This document shows, piece after piece, positions 53,417 to 61,924 of a DNA stretch of 64,000 nucleotides. Under the pieces are notes generated by a model, which saw only the letters and a program-made list of their open reading frames with translations, searched no databases and was not told where the DNA came from. A program made the translations under genes and the position numbers. Location of the stretch: NCBI GenBank assembly GCA_003584005.1, contig QXHL01000008.1:1-64000 (forward strand), in the 5' to 3' direction. Origin of the DNA: Alicyclobacillaceae bacterium I2511 (lineage in GTDB: Bacteria; Bacillota; Bacilli; Alicyclobacillales; Alicyclobacillaceae). Position 1 is the stretch's first letter. Every line of letters starts with the position of its first letter.

Positions 53417-54283
53417 CTATTGTAGTTCCTCTTTGAGTTTCTGGACTTCCTCCAGCGGCAAGTCTGTCGCTTTTGCGACTTGGTCCGCGGTCATCCCCAT
53501 CTGCAACAAATTCCTAGCTGTGGTCACGGCCCGGATATGTTCGCCTTCCTGTCGTCCTTCCTGTCGTCCTTCCTGCCGACCTTCCTGGATACCTTCCTGG
53601 ATACCTTCCTGTCGTCCTTCTTGACGGCCTTCCTGGTATAATTCCTCTGCAATCTTCGACATTTTTCTCAACTCCCTTCGCAAATGGGCTCGTTGCTTGT
53701 CATTCAACGAATGGTCTCCAAGCGCTGCAATTGCACTCACAACCAGGTCCTTTTCGGTTTCATTCGGAACTACGGATACCAGTTCAAGGACTCGATTTAA
53801 TGTTACAGACATATCCTGTACCCTCATATTCAATGCTAAAGCTAATCGCAATCGGTCTTTCGGTTCCCATTGTCCCATTTTCAGGTGCTGTGAAACCTCA
53901 TCTAACGCCCTATCCCCATCCATTTGGGATAAATATATATTTTCCACGTGATACATCGCAGTGCCAATATTCAACTCGCTGGGGGCATCGTTGACCTTCG
54001 CATGATACAAAACTACAGTCCGTATCTGCGTGAAGTGTTGGTGTGCCAAACGGGCATCATATTCCAAAAAGCGGTGCAACGTCGGTTCTCGTGTGCTTTG
54101 AAACTCTAAGTGAAACACGCGCCCATCTTGCATCCGCCACGCTTTATCCATGCGCAGGGTGTTCGCAGGCAACTCGGTTGGCAACGGTTCTGCCAACTCC
54201 ACACCCAAGACTCCTAAAACATCCAAAGCCCCACCGGATAGTGAACGGGTGAGAGCTTTCATCATTGTATCTTGTCCAGCCAT
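53417..54283 (-). CDS. Rpn-family recombination-promoting nuclease (PD-(D/E)xK)
   Basis: 288 residues. The N-terminal PD-(D/E)xK core has RMDKAWRMQDGRVFHLEFQS (acidic and E-x-Q catalytic positions) and LEYDARLAHQH. The C-terminus carries seven or more consecutive EG(R/I)Q units encoded by a 12-base repeat at about 53545-53630, then a helical tail. Rpn proteins promote RecA-independent recombination and have been linked to phage defence. The repeat tract can change length by slippage without shifting frame. Confidence 0.75.
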   Translation of the reverse strand: MAGQDTMMKALTRSLSGGALDVLGVLGVELAEPLPTELPANTLRMDKAWRMQDGRVFHLEFQSTREPTLHRFLEYDARLAHQHFTQIRTVVLYHAKVNDAPSELNIGTAMYHVENIYLSQMDGDRALDEVSQHLKMGQWEPKDRLRLALALNMRVQDMSVTLNRVLELVSVVPNETEKDLVVSAIAALGDHSLNDKQRAHLRRELRKMSKIAEELYQEGRQEGRQEGIQEGIQEGRQEGRQEGRQEGEHIRAVTTARNLLQMGMTADQVAKATDLPLEEVQKLKEELQ

Positions 54284-54343
54284 GGGAACACCTCTAATCC
54301 CTAGTATAGGGGGATGGACTCGTCTTCACAAGACACCTTGTCT

Positions 54344-54601
54344 TTAGCCTATCAGTTTCAACTGCCCGCTGTCCTCTACCCCGTACAACGTCGCCTCTGC
54401 CGCGTCTTCATTCGCGTGCTTCGGCACCACCTTGTAGCCCAACTCCTCGGCCAACGCCTTCAGCAGCTCAATTTTGGTGTTCAAGCGTCGGTTTTTGAAC
54501 TCACGGACAATGGCCGGGGCCTCCGCTTGTGCGACGGCAAACAACGCACGGTTTAAATCGCTACGTTTGGGCCCCCACATTTGCTCGGGTTTTGCGAACA
54601 C
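54344..54601 (-). CDS. small protein of unknown function, possibly a fragment
   Basis: 85 residues from a GTG; helical N-terminus (SDLNRALFAVAQAEAPAIVR) and GYKVVPKHANEDAAEA. No signal, no known family, no clear ribosome binding site, so it may be the tail of a larger lost gene. Confidence 0.4.
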   Translation of the reverse strand: MFAKPEQMWGPKRSDLNRALFAVAQAEAPAIVREFKNRRLNTKIELLKALAEELGYKVVPKHANEDAAEATLYGVEDSGQLKLIG

Positions 54602-54688
54602 CTGCAGCCAAGTGAGAAATGCATCGAATCAGTATTTTGCTCTGGAATTAGAAAGACCCAACCTCTCCCGCGAAAGGAGGGAGTATTC

Positions 54689-54896
54689 GTGTTTCTGATC
54701 AAATGTTGCAATTGCGGGCGCACTGTCGAATGGAAAACAGTAGTCAAGTCGGTCACATGGAGATCGAAGTTCCCGGCAGTGTCGTCGTCTGCTCCTGCGG
54801 TCACGGTATCGCCGAGGACGCGGGTCATGATGCTCTGAGGGAGTTCAACGTGTCAACTGGGTATCGTGACGACGATCCCCTCGAACCCCGTGACTG
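54689..54896 (+). pseudogene. frameshifted small zinc-ribbon protein
   Basis: GTG 54689 after AAAGGAGGG: FLIKCCNCGRTVEWK, then a one-base shift, then HMEIEVPGSVVVCSCGHGIA and EFNVSTGYRDDDPLEPRD. The two CxxC-type pairs belong together as one zinc ribbon of about 68 residues. 54897-55086 holds no gene. Confidence 0.5.
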
Positions 54897-55086
54897 ATTC
54901 TCGCAGGAAGAGCGACTACATCCCATCGAACGCAGAAGACAGGCCACATAGAACGGCCTGTATTCTGTTTTATCTACTAACTTCAACATTGTTTAAAAAC
55001 ACATATAAAGCCGTCAAAATGCCCATTAAACGTCATAAAATTGATACCATATGGAAGGGATAAGAGAACTACAGTGATAGATTTTC

Positions 55087-56061
55087 TTATTGCATGTACG
55101 GCCTCATCGAAATTGCCATTGACAATCCCGTTTGAATTGGGTTCTTCGCATGGCTATAGGTATCAACTTCGTAGACGTGCTGCCCTTCTTGCCAAGTCAC
55201 ATATTCGCCAGTACTTTGCCCCGTTGGTTCTCCGTTTACATTCTCACCCGGATATGAAGTGACCAAGATCGTGCCTTTGCTGTTTGGGACAGGCATAAAA
55301 TAGGTGTGCAGATATGCTGCAACTTCATTTGCTTGATTCGTTGGCACTTGTGTAGTTTGGCTATTTACCACGAGAATCTGCCATCGCCCTTCACTCCAAC
55401 TCAATGATGCTGAAGAGACTTCCATCGCACTGTGCGCAGGAGCTACGAAGGTCACTTCCTTTGCAACGATCCCTGAAGTAAGGTGGACGGATGATTCAGA
55501 GATATGTCCATCTTGCGGTAGGTTTAGGTTTAATCGGACAGCACCATCGGCTGACATCCCCGTATAGGTTGACCCCGAAAATGTTGCTAAACGATTATGT
55601 GGTGACGAATATTGTACGCTGTAATTCAATATTGGGCCTGTAGTCGTATCCCACGTACGGTAGAACAACTGATTCGATCCCGAGCTTGAAGTCGGCAAAA
55701 CAGTCGGAGACTCTGGGCTGTTTAATACTTTCGAAGGAAAATGCTTCATCGCCATATTGATGACATTCGGGAACTGAGATGCAGGAAAATTTGACTGACT
55801 GGCTGATGTTGCCGTGTTAACCGAAGAGTTCTCTGTACTTGCGGTATTCTGCGATGTGGCTGTCACGGTGGTTGGAGTATTGTTCGTGCTGTTTGAAATC
55901 ACTGAATTTGTAACATTGGTCGCCACACGATTTGATGAGGGCGTCGTTCCGCCGACTGGCTGCCGACTGCCTTGAGTCGCACAACCAGCTACCCCAACCG
56001 TTGTAAGTACAAGAACAGTAAGACCAATTCCAAGACGTTTATATGAAACCATTGAATTCAC
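55087..56061 (-). CDS. lipoprotein of unknown function
   Basis: 324 residues. Lipoprotein signal ending VGVAGC (Cys at about 27), a Thr/Ser/Asn linker to about 100, then a beta-rich domain (LFYRTWDTTTGPILNYSVQY, EVTFVAPAHSAMEVSSASLS, WSEGRWQILVVNSQ, GEYVTWQEGQHVYEVDTYSH). Unlike the other lipoproteins here it has no hydrolase-like neighbour; its downstream side is fragmentary genes. Confidence 0.7.
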   Translation of the reverse strand: MNSMVSYKRLGIGLTVLVLTTVGVAGCATQGSRQPVGGTTPSSNRVATNVTNSVISNSTNNTPTTVTATSQNTASTENSSVNTATSASQSNFPASQFPNVINMAMKHFPSKVLNSPESPTVLPTSSSGSNQLFYRTWDTTTGPILNYSVQYSSPHNRLATFSGSTYTGMSADGAVRLNLNLPQDGHISESSVHLTSGIVAKEVTFVAPAHSAMEVSSASLSWSEGRWQILVVNSQTTQVPTNQANEVAAYLHTYFMPVPNSKGTILVTSYPGENVNGEPTGQSTGEYVTWQEGQHVYEVDTYSHAKNPIQTGLSMAISMRPYMQ

Positions 56062-56189
56062 CTCGTAGAACGGATTTGAGTGCGTCTTCTCCTTTGACGA
56101 GGCTCGGAGAGGTTAGGTTACAAAAATCGACACAACCAGTCTGACGTAACCTTTCTAGCCATGGAGAAAGACAACAATAATGCATAGTA

Positions 56190-56960
56190 CGATGAAAGTT
56201 GGCTCTCCCGCAAATTAGTTGATGATAAACCCCTCACTACAAAATAAAACCATTAAATAGGTCAAATACTCTTTTACATAATCTTAAAATACCTTTTAAT
56301 TATAATAATTTACTTATTGTTTTCATTTGGGTCTGTACAGGCCAAAAATAGCGAACACGATTCTAGTCGACGGACAAGGCCTTCTGCTGGCTAATTCGTC
56401 ACGGGACCTCGCTTAAAACCTGCACGAGCTCTTGGAAATGGAAAATTTCGTGAATCAACATGTGCTGTTGAAGTGTTCCAGGGTAAACTGCCACCCGATG
56501 AGGGATCAACTAATTTGCGGGAGAGCCCGAAAGTTGCCACCAAATCCGAAGCAAAGTTGCCACTACATTTGAATTAAATCCGGCTCCGATTCCGGTTCAA
56601 AGTTGCCACTTCTTTTTCCCTCTTATGAACTCACCAGAGTGTGTAGGGCGAACTGGAAATTCACTCGGGCTCTACGTTGGATTTTTCCGGGGAAAGTCCC
56701 TGGATTTTTCGCATCGATTCTCCCGTTAACTTGATTTTATACGCGTTGTGGACCAGCCTGTCCAGTATGGCGTCCGCAATCGTTGGATCGGTCATTACCA
56801 AGTGCCTTCTCGCAATCTCCCTTTGAGACAACCCCTCGTGCAGATACGCGAGCAGAATCTCCTGCTTCTGAATCAACCGAACCATCTCCTCAACCTCCTC
56901 ACCGTAGTGAGGGTACCATAGATGGGGTACTTTTAGCTTATCAAACACACATGGGCGGTT
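56190..56960. mobile_element. IS21-family remnant
   Basis: Terminal-type repeats on one side (AAAGTTGCCAC three times between 56530 and 56615, a hallmark of IS21 ends) and a collapsed istA-istB frame at 56661-56948. The segment around 56200-56250 is the inverse of 40816-40860. Confidence 0.65.
56661..56948 (-). pseudogene. IstA-IstB collapse product of an IS21 element
   Basis: 95 codons. IQKQEILLAYLHEGLSQREI is the helix-turn-helix start of IstA; after ARRH it jumps to TDPTIADAILDRLVHNAYKI and LTGESMRK, the C-terminus of the ATPase IstB. More than 2 kb of the IS has been deleted in frame. Confidence 0.8.
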
Positions 56961-56973
56961 CTGTGAGATTCAA

Positions 56974-57261
56974 GTGAAATCGCTCCGAGGAAAGGGATAC
57001 GTATTTACTCAGAAGAGCAAGTTTGACATAAACAACAAGAACTTATATCTTACGTTGCTGATATTTGAGCCTGGCAAACTACCAGACATTTTCCTGATTC
57101 CTTCTGAGGCATAGAGAGTTCCAAACGAGGTGTTTGTGGACAGGAACTATGACAAACCTGGGCAAAAGAGCAAACCTGAGTATGGAATCAACGTATCCCA
57201 ACGAAACCATGAGATTCTGGATATATTCAGGTTCGAAAAGGCAATTAAAGATTTCGTGTGA
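56974..57261 (+). pseudogene. DUF4365-like protein fragment with an amber codon
   Basis: In one frame: VKSLRGKGYVFTQKSKF, LYLTLLIFEPGKLPDIFLIP, SEA, TAG at 57112-57114, RVPNEVFVDRNYDKPGQKSK and PEYGINVSQRN. The QVKS start resembles the Q-x-K end of a restriction-like nuclease core, followed by the LIPS-x-x-W pattern of such proteins; the amber probably replaces that Trp. The N-terminal part was removed by the IS21 relic. Confidence 0.5.
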
Positions 57262-57329
57262 AGAGTGACCGACGATGATCCAGATACGCAATTTGAAGGC
57301 ACAGTGCATTATTCGACTTTTGACGATTC

Positions 57330-58040
57330 CTAATCTTGTGGCACGTCTTCATTTGTAGCGGCTACGTCTTCAACTTGGTAGGCATCCAGTTCAACACCTG
57401 CAGACATGGCTCGGTACATCACGCTTGCTCCGATGATAAGGCATACTCGAAACGTCAACATAACCGACCAAGCCAGACAAACCGTCGCAAAAGAATAATG
57501 CCATATAGCCCAACCCGAAGGTAAGTTGTTTGTAATGACTCCAAGGATAGAAAGACTGAAACATCCCAGGGAATCCCAATAGCTGAGTGGTAACAGAAGG
57601 TCTAAGAAGTGGCGCAGGGCTTCGTGAGTAAATCCCTCTACTGAGGGTCTTAATGACTCAAGGTCAACGTCGTCACTCTCACGAAATTGGTCGGGAAACT
57701 TGAGTTGGATGCGCTCGATAACTCGATATAGCGCATTTGTTACTTTATGAGTAAATTGTTGCGACACGATGACTTCCTGTTTAGCAACCAGCACAAGCAT
57801 CCAGGCAAATGAAAATGAAGCCAGAGTAATGCACAACGCTGAGAGATCGGATGTATGGTAAAGGGGCTTCATGATCAATAACGTGAAGACGAATACAGCC
57901 CATGAAGCCCACTTTACCAGCTTAGGCATCGACGTGTGTGACTGCTTGAACGTAGACCCAAACTCCTCTACAAACGCACTAATGATGATCTTGTTTGCTT
58001 CAATCATGGTCGATGTTTGCTTTGCGAATTTCCGCTTCAT
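57330..58040 (-). CDS. four-TM membrane protein, unknown
   Basis: 236 residues, ATG 58040 after AAGGAGACAAG. Two helix pairs (about 45-80 and 140-210) separated by a cytoplasmic-looking charged region (RVIERIQLKFPDQF, DDVDLESLRP), and an acidic C-terminus. No family recognised. Intact and apparently monocistronic. Confidence 0.6.
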   Translation of the reverse strand: MKRKFAKQTSTMIEANKIIISAFVEEFGSTFKQSHTSMPKLVKWASWAVFVFTLLIMKPLYHTSDLSALCITLASFSFAWMLVLVAKQEVIVSQQFTHKVTNALYRVIERIQLKFPDQFRESDDVDLESLRPSVEGFTHEALRHFLDLLLPLSYWDSLGCFSLSILGVITNNLPSGWAIWHYSFATVCLAWSVMLTFRVCLIIGASVMYRAMSAGVELDAYQVEDVAATNEDVPQD

Positions 58041-58141
58041 GTGACTTGTCTCCTTTATGTCTTGGGCACGAGTGGTGAGCCTTTTCTTACATCTGTAACG
58101 TGAGCGTCAAACAGAACCCACATAACAATCACATTTGATTC

Positions 58142-58340
58142 GTGAGAAGATACTCCCCGGATGATTCCGGGAGGCGAATTTTCGCGAAGAAAGCGGAGTT
58201 GGAGAAACATAGAGAGTCTTGGCGCATGCGAGTCGCAGACTTTCGGGCCAGCGGACTCAGCGGAGCGGCCTGGTGTGCTGCGAATCAGGTCAAAGATCAT
58301 CAGCTTTGGTTGTGGTTAGATAATCGCCGTTCGGTAACAG
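58142..58340 (+). pseudogene. IS66 accessory protein (TnpA-like) fragment
   Basis: HRESWRMRVADFRASGLSGA and AWCAANQVKDHQLW match the start of IS66 accessory proteins; the frame then continues into unrelated sequence that belongs to a HicA-like gene on the other strand. Confidence 0.6.
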
Positions 58341-58427
58341 TTTACGGTAGAAGTCGTGGTCAGTGCTCTTGTACAACTCCCATCCGTCGTTCTGGCAAAA
58401 ACGTCTGTGTTCCTTAGTCCCCGGCAT
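58290..58427 (-). pseudogene. HicA-like toxin, truncated
   Basis: ATG 58427 overlaps the antitoxin end. MPGTKEHRRFCQNDGWELYK, STDHDFYRKLLPNGD is the first strand-helix and catalytic His region of a HicA-type mRNA interferase; after 45 codons it ends in IS66 sequence. The second half is missing. Confidence 0.65.
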
Positions 58428-58842
58428 TGAGCAACCCTACAATATCATCGAGACTAGTTTGCAATGCGATTTTAAGAACATATGGGAAGTGACAGCGCCT
58501 GTTCGGTGCATTGAAAAACAGCTTAAAGCTGGTCGTAAGGTATTCTTCGGCGTATTCTCGCATGAGTTGTGCCATGTTCAACAGAGCTACTTCGCGGGTT
58601 TCTCCGCTTACCACGATGTCCTCAATTTCTGTGATAGTAGCAATGCATTCCTTGTTTTCATTTACTTCCAGTTCAGTATGAAACGTCACTCCATCCAAAA
58701 GCGCTGCAAGTTGCTCTGGGTTGAGCCATACGAATAAGTGGCGATTCCGGATCACGAATACAGGATGATCGTGTACAACGGTATCCACGTATTCTGAAAA
58801 GTTCTGCCGAACGTCTGATGCTTTAGCCGTTAAGTCTAACAT
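58414..58842 (-). CDS. antitoxin-like protein upstream of the HicA-like toxin
   Basis: About 142 residues from ATG 58842 (GGAGG at good spacing). N-terminus MLDLTAKASDVRQNFSEYVD, VVHDHPVFVIRNR resembles a Phd/YefM antitoxin fold; the middle has VSGETREVALLNMAQLMREY like a HicB core; the end NAPNRRCHFPYVLKIALQTS is repeated in the next relic. It appears intact although its toxin is not. Confidence 0.6.
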   Translation of the reverse strand: MLDLTAKASDVRQNFSEYVDTVVHDHPVFVIRNRHLFVWLNPEQLAALLDGVTFHTELEVNENKECIATITEIEDIVVSGETREVALLNMAQLMREYAEEYLTTSFKLFFNAPNRRCHFPYVLKIALQTSLDDIVGLLNAGD

Positions 58843-58925
58843 CAGCATCCCCTCCACACCTCCATTGTATCGCACTTGTACAATTTGTACGATTGTTAAG
58901 AAATATGAAGGGAGTCAATTTAGGG

Positions 58926-58996
58926 CTACCAGTAGCACGAACAAGCACCCATCTGTTCCGTAGCCAGTACCCCTCTAAATCACTCCAACTGGGCAT
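58926..58996 (-). pseudogene. second HicA-like toxin, start only
   Basis: ATG 58996 overlaps the end of the antitoxin relic. MPSWSDLEGYWLRNRWVLVR is the HicA start pattern; homology ends after ATGS. Confidence 0.5.
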
Positions 58997-59268
58997 CGCC
59001 ATGCAACATGGATGCAACCGATTCTGCATCATCTTCGAATAATATACGGAGTACATAAGGGGCATGTTTCTTCGTGTTTGATGCATTAAAATAACGCTGA
59101 TACTCATTCATGTAGTCGTTTACGTAGTCCATCAAGTGATGGGTCAAGTTCGCACGAAGTTCCTCCAAATTAGCACCATCTGCAACAATATACTCGATCT
59201 CTTCGATAGATCCCGCATACCTGCCATCTTCATCCGCCTCATACTCGTAGTTCAGTTCGTAGGCGGAC
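58980..59268 (-). pseudogene. second HicB-like antitoxin, 5'-truncated
   Basis: ELNYEYEADEDGRYAGSIEE, YIVADGANLEELRANLTHHL and NTKKHAPYVLRILFEDDAES; the DG-x-Y-x-G-x-I pattern and C-terminus match the 58414 antitoxin. No start codon upstream. Confidence 0.6.
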
Positions 59269-59329
59269 TATGGTGGACCCCTACATAGCCGCCACGCTGA
59301 AAATCCGTTTGGTATCCCCTCCCAAGGGC

Positions 59330-59599
59330 TTAACCCTTTATCCGCTTGAGTATTCGATAACCCTCACCGTCATTTCGCTTGCCAATCAGCACAACCCGAA
59401 GGTCGTCCCCCTCCACCTCATAGACAACCCTATACTCTCCGATGTCTACACGATGGTAGGGATATCCCCTCAACTGTTTTGAGTCATGTGGATAAGGCTC
59501 AGACAAGAGCCGAAAAACAGTAGTGACAACCTGGCGAAATTGTTTTGGCGGCAATGTATCCAGGAAGTCACGCGCTACCTTACTCAGTAGGAGCTTCAT
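59330..59599 (-). CDS. RelE/ParE-family toxin
   Basis: 89 residues: MKLLLSKVARDFLDTLPPKQ, LRGYPYHRVDIGEYRVVYEV, LRVVLIGKRNDGEGYRIL. This is a full-length RelE-type mRNA interferase with the basic R/K residues of the active face and the GEYRVVYE strand. It overlaps the end of the antitoxin gene by 20 bases. Intact pair. Confidence 0.85.
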   Translation of the reverse strand: MKLLLSKVARDFLDTLPPKQFRQVVTTVFRLLSEPYPHDSKQLRGYPYHRVDIGEYRVVYEVEGDDLRVVLIGKRNDGEGYRILKRIKG

Positions 59600-59840
59600 T
59601 CAGTCGCTCCGCAATCCAAGATGTCGTTTCATCGGCACTCATAAACCCTTCAGTCGCCGCTTTGCGTGCCTGTTCACCCCACCAGGCATCCTCTAGCTCC
59701 TGGAACCGTTCATAAGCCTCATACGACAAGATAACGGCCACAGGCCGCCCACTTTTCTCCACCAATACCGGTTCTGTTTTAAGCCCCTCAACCACTTCGC
59801 CAAACTTGTGCCGCAATTCTGTTGCCGTCAATGTCTTCAT
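59580..59840 (-). CDS. Phd/YefM-family antitoxin
   Basis: 86 residues from ATG 59840 (GAAGGTGGTTTCTC upstream). MKTLTATELRHKFGEVVEGL, EPVLVEKSGRPVAVILSYEA is the Phd DNA-binding half, followed by the acidic toxin-binding tail. Autoregulation through the upstream region is expected from the family. Confidence 0.85.
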   Translation of the reverse strand: MKTLTATELRHKFGEVVEGLKTEPVLVEKSGRPVAVILSYEAYERFQELEDAWWGEQARKAATEGFMSADETTSWIAERLNEAPTE

Positions 59841-60060
59841 GAGAAACCACCTTCTTTGTATATTGTTCATTTTACTCGTTTTGTTCAAAATGAATACAGG
59901 GAAATGTCTACTGCGAGAAAAAAGAGGGAGTGGCCACTTTACCGAATGCGTCGTAAAAAAAGAGTCGCTGCTGTCGACCTAAATCGGCCTTCACTCTGGC
60001 AGTCATTCCCTTGCCGTTTGAGTCCTGCATGGGTAGATAGCATCGATGCATTTCAAAAGG

Positions 60061-60127
60061 TACAAATTTAGGGACATCATACGCGTCAGAAGTGGGTCAG
60101 GCAACTCCGTCAGCTTCCGGGCATTCT
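60061..60127 (+). repeat. left inverted repeat of a 3-kb segment
   Basis: ACATCATACGCGTCAGAAGT lies in a 39-base block that matches the reverse complement of 63082-63120 with two differences. An eight-base insertion follows, then a 21-base block (CGTCAGCTTCCGGGCATTCTG) with three differences. 59841-60060 holds no gene. Confidence 0.75.
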
Positions 60128-60286
60128 GCCTTAGTGGAAACACCCATGGTAAGCTCGCGCTCGCAATCCAGAGCGGGTGGGTTTTCATCACATGGACCCT
60201 AAAACCATCAAGTCACACTCGCATACCCATAGTGTAGCTTACGCGAACCCCTTTCTGCTGTCCGAATCCCTGGGTCCACTATAGTC

Positions 60287-60350
60287 CAATGACTGGGGCA
60301 ACGTTTGGGTGTCGGTCAATTTGTGAGAGGTGCAGGACATGAAAAAATTT
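60287..60350 (+). repeat. shared promoter/RBS segment, copy C
   Basis: AATGACTGGGGCAACGTTTG...GTGAGAGGTGCAGGAC is followed by ATGAAAAAATTTGTTTAA, i.e. the start of a lipoprotein-like gene that stops after five codons. Confidence 0.6.
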
Positions 60351-60446
60351 GTTTAATACATCTTCTTCATCTTCAACGATTCCAAGGAATCGCCGTGACC
60401 TACAAATGGAGGAGTGCCATAGGATAATGGAACACGACCCGGAGTG

Positions 60447-60890
60447 ATGCCTGTGGCCAGGAATAATAGGCAGTCGAATGTACCTAATGGAATGGAAGCT
60501 CTGCAGTACTCTATAGATTTCGTGACCGCTATTTTGTTGTTAACGGGTCACATCACAACGTCAGGCATCTTTGTAGTACCAGAAGGCTTCTTCCTGAGTG
60601 CCACGGGTCCTATCCTAGGTGGTGACAATTTTGAGGGTAAAACAACTCAAACTTCGATAGGACTGAGAACAATCAACTTGGTCTCAGCTATCTTATTAAT
60701 TCTCAATGTGATCCGTGTGACTGGACCTTACATTACAAGTAGACGCGCTTTCGTTGTGTTCAGCGGTGAGATCTTTGGCATCAAGGAGATTGCTGGCGCT
60801 GTGCGAATGGAGGATATGAATCGAAGGGCGGCTTCTCAGCTGAGACAATATGTTCGCTCGGAACTGCTATCAGTGCACAAGAATGTCTGA
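60447..60890 (+). CDS. membrane-associated protein with an internal duplication
   Basis: 147 residues (ATG 60447; its start overlaps the stop of a six-codon leader, TGATG). Two similar halves, IDFVTAILLLTGHITTSGIF..FLSATGPILG and INLVSAILLILNVIRVTGPY..FVVFSGEIFG, suggest a duplicated helix-plus-strand unit. No signal peptide. Function unknown. It lies inside the inverted-repeat-bounded segment. Confidence 0.5.
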   Translation: MPVARNNRQSNVPNGMEALQYSIDFVTAILLLTGHITTSGIFVVPEGFFLSATGPILGGDNFEGKTTQTSIGLRTINLVSAILLILNVIRVTGPYITSRRAFVVFSGEIFGIKEIAGAVRMEDMNRRAASQLRQYVRSELLSVHKNV

Positions 60891-60909
60891 TAAGAAGAGG
60901 AGAGAGCAC

Positions 60910-61032
60910 ATGGAAAAACCAGTTGACTCGTTCAGGCTGGGAAGTCGATTTTACGTGATTGCGTTTCTGGTCGTTTTCTACTATTTCTTTACGAAACCAG
61001 TCAATCGAGCAAAAGCACTTGAAATAAAATAG
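60910..61032 (+). CDS. 40-residue single-pass membrane peptide
   Basis: ATG 60910 after GAGGAGAGAG. MEKPVDSFRLGSRFYVIAFL, one membrane helix, basic end. Directly downstream of the duplicated-unit protein, so probably co-transcribed. Confidence 0.45.
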   Translation: MEKPVDSFRLGSRFYVIAFLVVFYYFFTKPVNRAKALEIK

Positions 61033-61419
61033 ACTCCCATGCCACTTGGGCGGCACCACCAGGAGGAGGCAAATAGTCTTGTACTGATTGTTTTTTGTGG
61101 CTGATGAAGGCAGGTCGTCAATTCTTGCTAATTAGAGCCCTTGGAATAGACTGAGCACAGCGACCCTATGTACCACAGAATATCGCACTCCCGACTTGGC
61201 AAGTACGCAGGATGGGGTAAAAACAGCCTTTAAATGATTTACTGGTTTTTCTTGAACACCGCCCACATCAGTGGGACTTCCATCCGTTTCCCAGATGGAG
61301 GCTCGACTGATTTTCTGTTCCAGAATCGGTTCGATGCTACTTTTGCTCAGGTTCTACACACACGCAAAAAATGCGCTCCCGGGCTTTCTTATTTTAATTT
61401 TTACAGTCATCACCACAGG

Positions 61420-61620
61420 ATCCTAGACCGTACCTCGGCACTATTTTCCCTCTCCACGGCTTTTCCCTCCAAAGAAGGCATCGTCAATTTGCACCAATCC
61501 TGCTAATCGATATTTTGCATTGCATTCGGCCATCGCAAAACAGATCGTTCTCAGAATGCTCCAAACCGCCGGAACAATATTGATCAAATAGGTATTGCTC
61601 ACAGGCTTTTTCGGTTCCAA
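61420..61620 (-). pseudogene. IS1595 transposase fragment
   Basis: Minus strand reads FAMAECNAKYRLAGLVQIDD, AFFGGKSRGEGK, then stop: the same region as the 3' exon of the 14-kb IS1595, from a different family member. 61033-61419 shows no gene. Confidence 0.6.
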
Positions 61621-61739
61621 AGTGCTCTATAAATCCTCCAAAATCATCTAGACTATCACTGAAAATTCAATTTATTAAGATAATTATACTCCTATCCCTC
61701 TGCTTTTGTGTTCATTTGATGGTAAATATGTAAGCTAAC

Positions 61740-61830
61740 CTCAATCAATACCATTTCACTCTTACGATTCATCTTCTGCCACGTTTCTTGCAGATACTCC
61801 GGTGTGATGATATGCACCAGAGAGCTAAAT
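61740..61830 (-). pseudogene. group II intron reverse transcriptase fragment
   Basis: RFSSLVHIITPEYLQETWQK, MNRKS resembles the N-terminus of group II intron RTs of the LTPEFLxETW type, cut just before the GVDG motif. 61831-61924 is noncoding. Confidence 0.45.
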
Positions 61831-61924
61831 CGCGTTTTCTTATCTGGATTTCCTTAACCAAATCACGAATAAAATCATTGGATTAAAGAAACACTTTTTA
61901 TGGTACCCATAAACGTATTGTCGA

